The position numbers and the translations under genes are program-made. The notes under the pieces were generated by a model. The model ran no database searches. It had not been told where the DNA came from and saw nothing but the letters and a program-made list of their open reading frames with translations. From positions 7,688,001 to 7,752,000 of the forward strand of contig NZ_CP015163.1 of assembly GCF_003312875.1 (NCBI RefSeq): 64,000 bases of DNA. The letters are read 5' to 3'. Source of the DNA: Amycolatopsis albispora (GTDB lineage: Bacteria; Actinomycetota; Actinomycetes; Mycobacteriales; Pseudonocardiaceae). Shown piece after piece: positions 61,706-64,000 of this stretch (positions are counted from its first letter, which is position 1; the number at the start of each line of letters is the position of its first letter).

Positions 61706-62703
61706 ACGCGCTCACCGACGTGCCCGGCGTGCTGGTCGGGCACCACGAGCGGGTCGGCGGGGGCTGGGCCACCGGGACCACGGTGGTGCTGGTGCCCGAC
61801 GGCGCGGTCGGCGCGGTCGACCAGCGCGGGGGCGCGCCCGGCACGCGCGAGACGAACCTGCTGGAGCCGGAGAACCTGGTGCAGCGGGTGAACGCGGTCT
61901 GCCTGTCCGGCGGGAGCGCGTACGGCCTGGCCGCCGCGGACGGCGTGATGCGCTGGCTGGGCGAGCGGTCGATGGGCTTCCCCGTGGGCGCGGAACCGCA
62001 CGAGGTGGTGCCGATCGTGCCCGCCGCGGTGTTGTTCGACCTGCCTCGCGGCGACTGGGGCAACCGGCCGGACGCGTCCTTCGGTTACGCGGCCTGCGAA
62101 GCGGCCGCCACCGGCGAGTTCGCGCAGGGCACGGTGGGTGCCGGGGCCGGGGCGGCGGTCGGCTCGCTCAAGGGCGGTATCGGCACCGCGAGTGAGCGCG
62201 TCGGTGAGTTCGTGGTCGGCGCGCTGGCCGCGGTGAACGCCTCCGGTGAGGCCGTCGACCTGCGGACCGGTCGCGCGTTCGCGGCGGACCACGAGGTGGA
62301 CGGCGAGTTCGGGGTGCGCTGGCCGGACCGGCCCGGCGAGGTCGAGGCCGCGCCGACGGACCTGAACACCACGATCGGTGTGGTCGCGGTGGACGCGGCG
62401 TTGTCGAAGGCCGAGGCGCGGCGGCTGGCGGTCGCCGCGCAGGACGGTCTCGCGCGGGCCGTGCGCCCGGCGCACACCATGTTCGACGGCGACACCGTGT
62501 TCGCGCTGGCCACCGGGGCGCGTGAGCTGCCGGTGGCGAGCGGGCCGTTCGCCGACGCCTCGCGCGCGGGCGCGCTCGACCAGCTGTGCTCCGCCGCCGC
62601 GCGGGTGTTCGCCAGGGCGATGGTGCACGGCCTGCTGGCCGCCACCGGGGCCGGTGGCCTGCGTGCCTACCGCGACGTATGGCCGGAGGCCTTCCCCGGC
62701 TGA
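61702..62703 (+). CDS. P1 family peptidase (DmpA/aminopeptidase-like, self-cleaving)
   Basis: A 333-residue N-terminal nucleophile hydrolase of the P1 (DmpA) family. The active region includes LSGGSAYGLAAADGVMRWL near residue 70-90, and the autocleavage site with the new N-terminal Thr in LNTTIGVVAVDAAL (about residue 221-224). Such enzymes mature by splitting themselves and then act as L-aminopeptidases or beta-peptidases. Coupled to DUF2017 by an ATGA overlap, giving a clpS/DUF2017/P1 operon that may complete degradation of Clp-derived peptides. Confidence 0.9.
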   Translation: MNALTDVPGVLVGHHERVGGGWATGTTVVLVPDGAVGAVDQRGGAPGTRETNLLEPENLVQRVNAVCLSGGSAYGLAAADGVMRWLGERSMGFPVGAEPHEVVPIVPAAVLFDLPRGDWGNRPDASFGYAACEAAATGEFAQGTVGAGAGAAVGSLKGGIGTASERVGEFVVGALAAVNASGEAVDLRTGRAFAADHEVDGEFGVRWPDRPGEVEAAPTDLNTTIGVVAVDAALSKAEARRLAVAAQDGLARAVRPAHTMFDGDTVFALATGARELPVASGPFADASRAGALDQLCSAAARVFARAMVHGLLAATGAGGLRAYRDVWPEAFPG

Positions 62704-62763
62704 GGTCAAGGGCACGAGGGCTCTGTCTCACTGGGTGGACGCCCGTTGTCCAGCACATAGGAT

Positions 62764-64000
<1,237 letters not shown>

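Overview
The window is high-GC actinobacterial chromosome, most likely from the Pseudonocardiaceae and probably Amycolatopsis or a close relative. The evidence is strong G/C third-position bias, many GTG starts and ATGA/GTGA stop-start overlaps, mycobacterium-like gene sets (Nif3/zinc-ribbon/RNase H-CobC, mec-cysO-cysM, lysX, a SerB2-sized serB, secreted chorismate mutase), a cobalamin gene and a DasR-type chitinase promoter. The genus is inferred; the actinobacterial assignment is secure. I see no phage, insertion sequence, CRISPR array or tRNA gene.

1-23.5 kb: a pair of M16 peptidase-like genes (the first cut by the window edge), nudC, a reverse-strand nif3/zinc-ribbon/RNase H-CobC operon, secreted chorismate mutase, three unknown membrane genes, a low-molecular-weight tyrosine phosphatase, a fructosamine kinase, SURF1, cobD, gluconokinase and a large LuxR-type (LAL) regulator. 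An ECF sigma factor with a short zinc anti-sigma follows. It is divergent from a four-gene redox operon: a DUF4142 protein, a heme-type membrane protein fused to a [3Fe-4S] ferredoxin, an FAD ferredoxin reductase, and a protein with a Yx(F/W/Y)xxD-type repeat. Next come rnpB (RNase P RNA), an SCO6745-like protein and a DUF1996 protein.

24.1-33.2 kb: a compact nine-kilobase forward operon that looks like a chromosomal type IV secretion-like apparatus without a relaxase or coupling protein. It has a small two-helix membrane protein, a PrgI/VirB3-like protein, a VirB4-like ATPase, a VirB6/TrbL-like channel protein, a VirB8-like NTF2 protein, a lysozyme-like plus NlpC/P60 wall hydrolase, and a cytosolic protein with a long Ala/Gln/Pro/Ser repeat. 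This is the best candidate for an under-described system in the window.

33.2-43.7 kb: a GH18 chitinase with two DasR-type operators, an RNase II-family enzyme, a soluble metal-receptor-like protein, a GABA-catabolic pair (gabT and succinate-semialdehyde dehydrogenase) divergent from a PucR regulator with an unusual Ala/Thr insert, prolyl iminopeptidase with a leader RNA encoding a seven-residue peptide, and panB.

43.8-64 kb: lysX (lysyl-phosphatidylglycerol synthase fused to lysyl-tRNA synthetase), ctaD, serB, a Pth2-type peptidyl-tRNA hydrolase, OsmC, a TetR regulator with four regularly spaced palindromic operators in front of a DUF4267 gene, a noncoding degenerate-repeat stretch, a DinG-type helicase, bioY, the NAD-salvage pair pncB-pncA, clpS-DUF2017-P1 peptidase, and the mec-cysO-cysM sulfur-carrier pathway for cysteine, in which the carrier protein carries two extra residues after the Gly-Gly.
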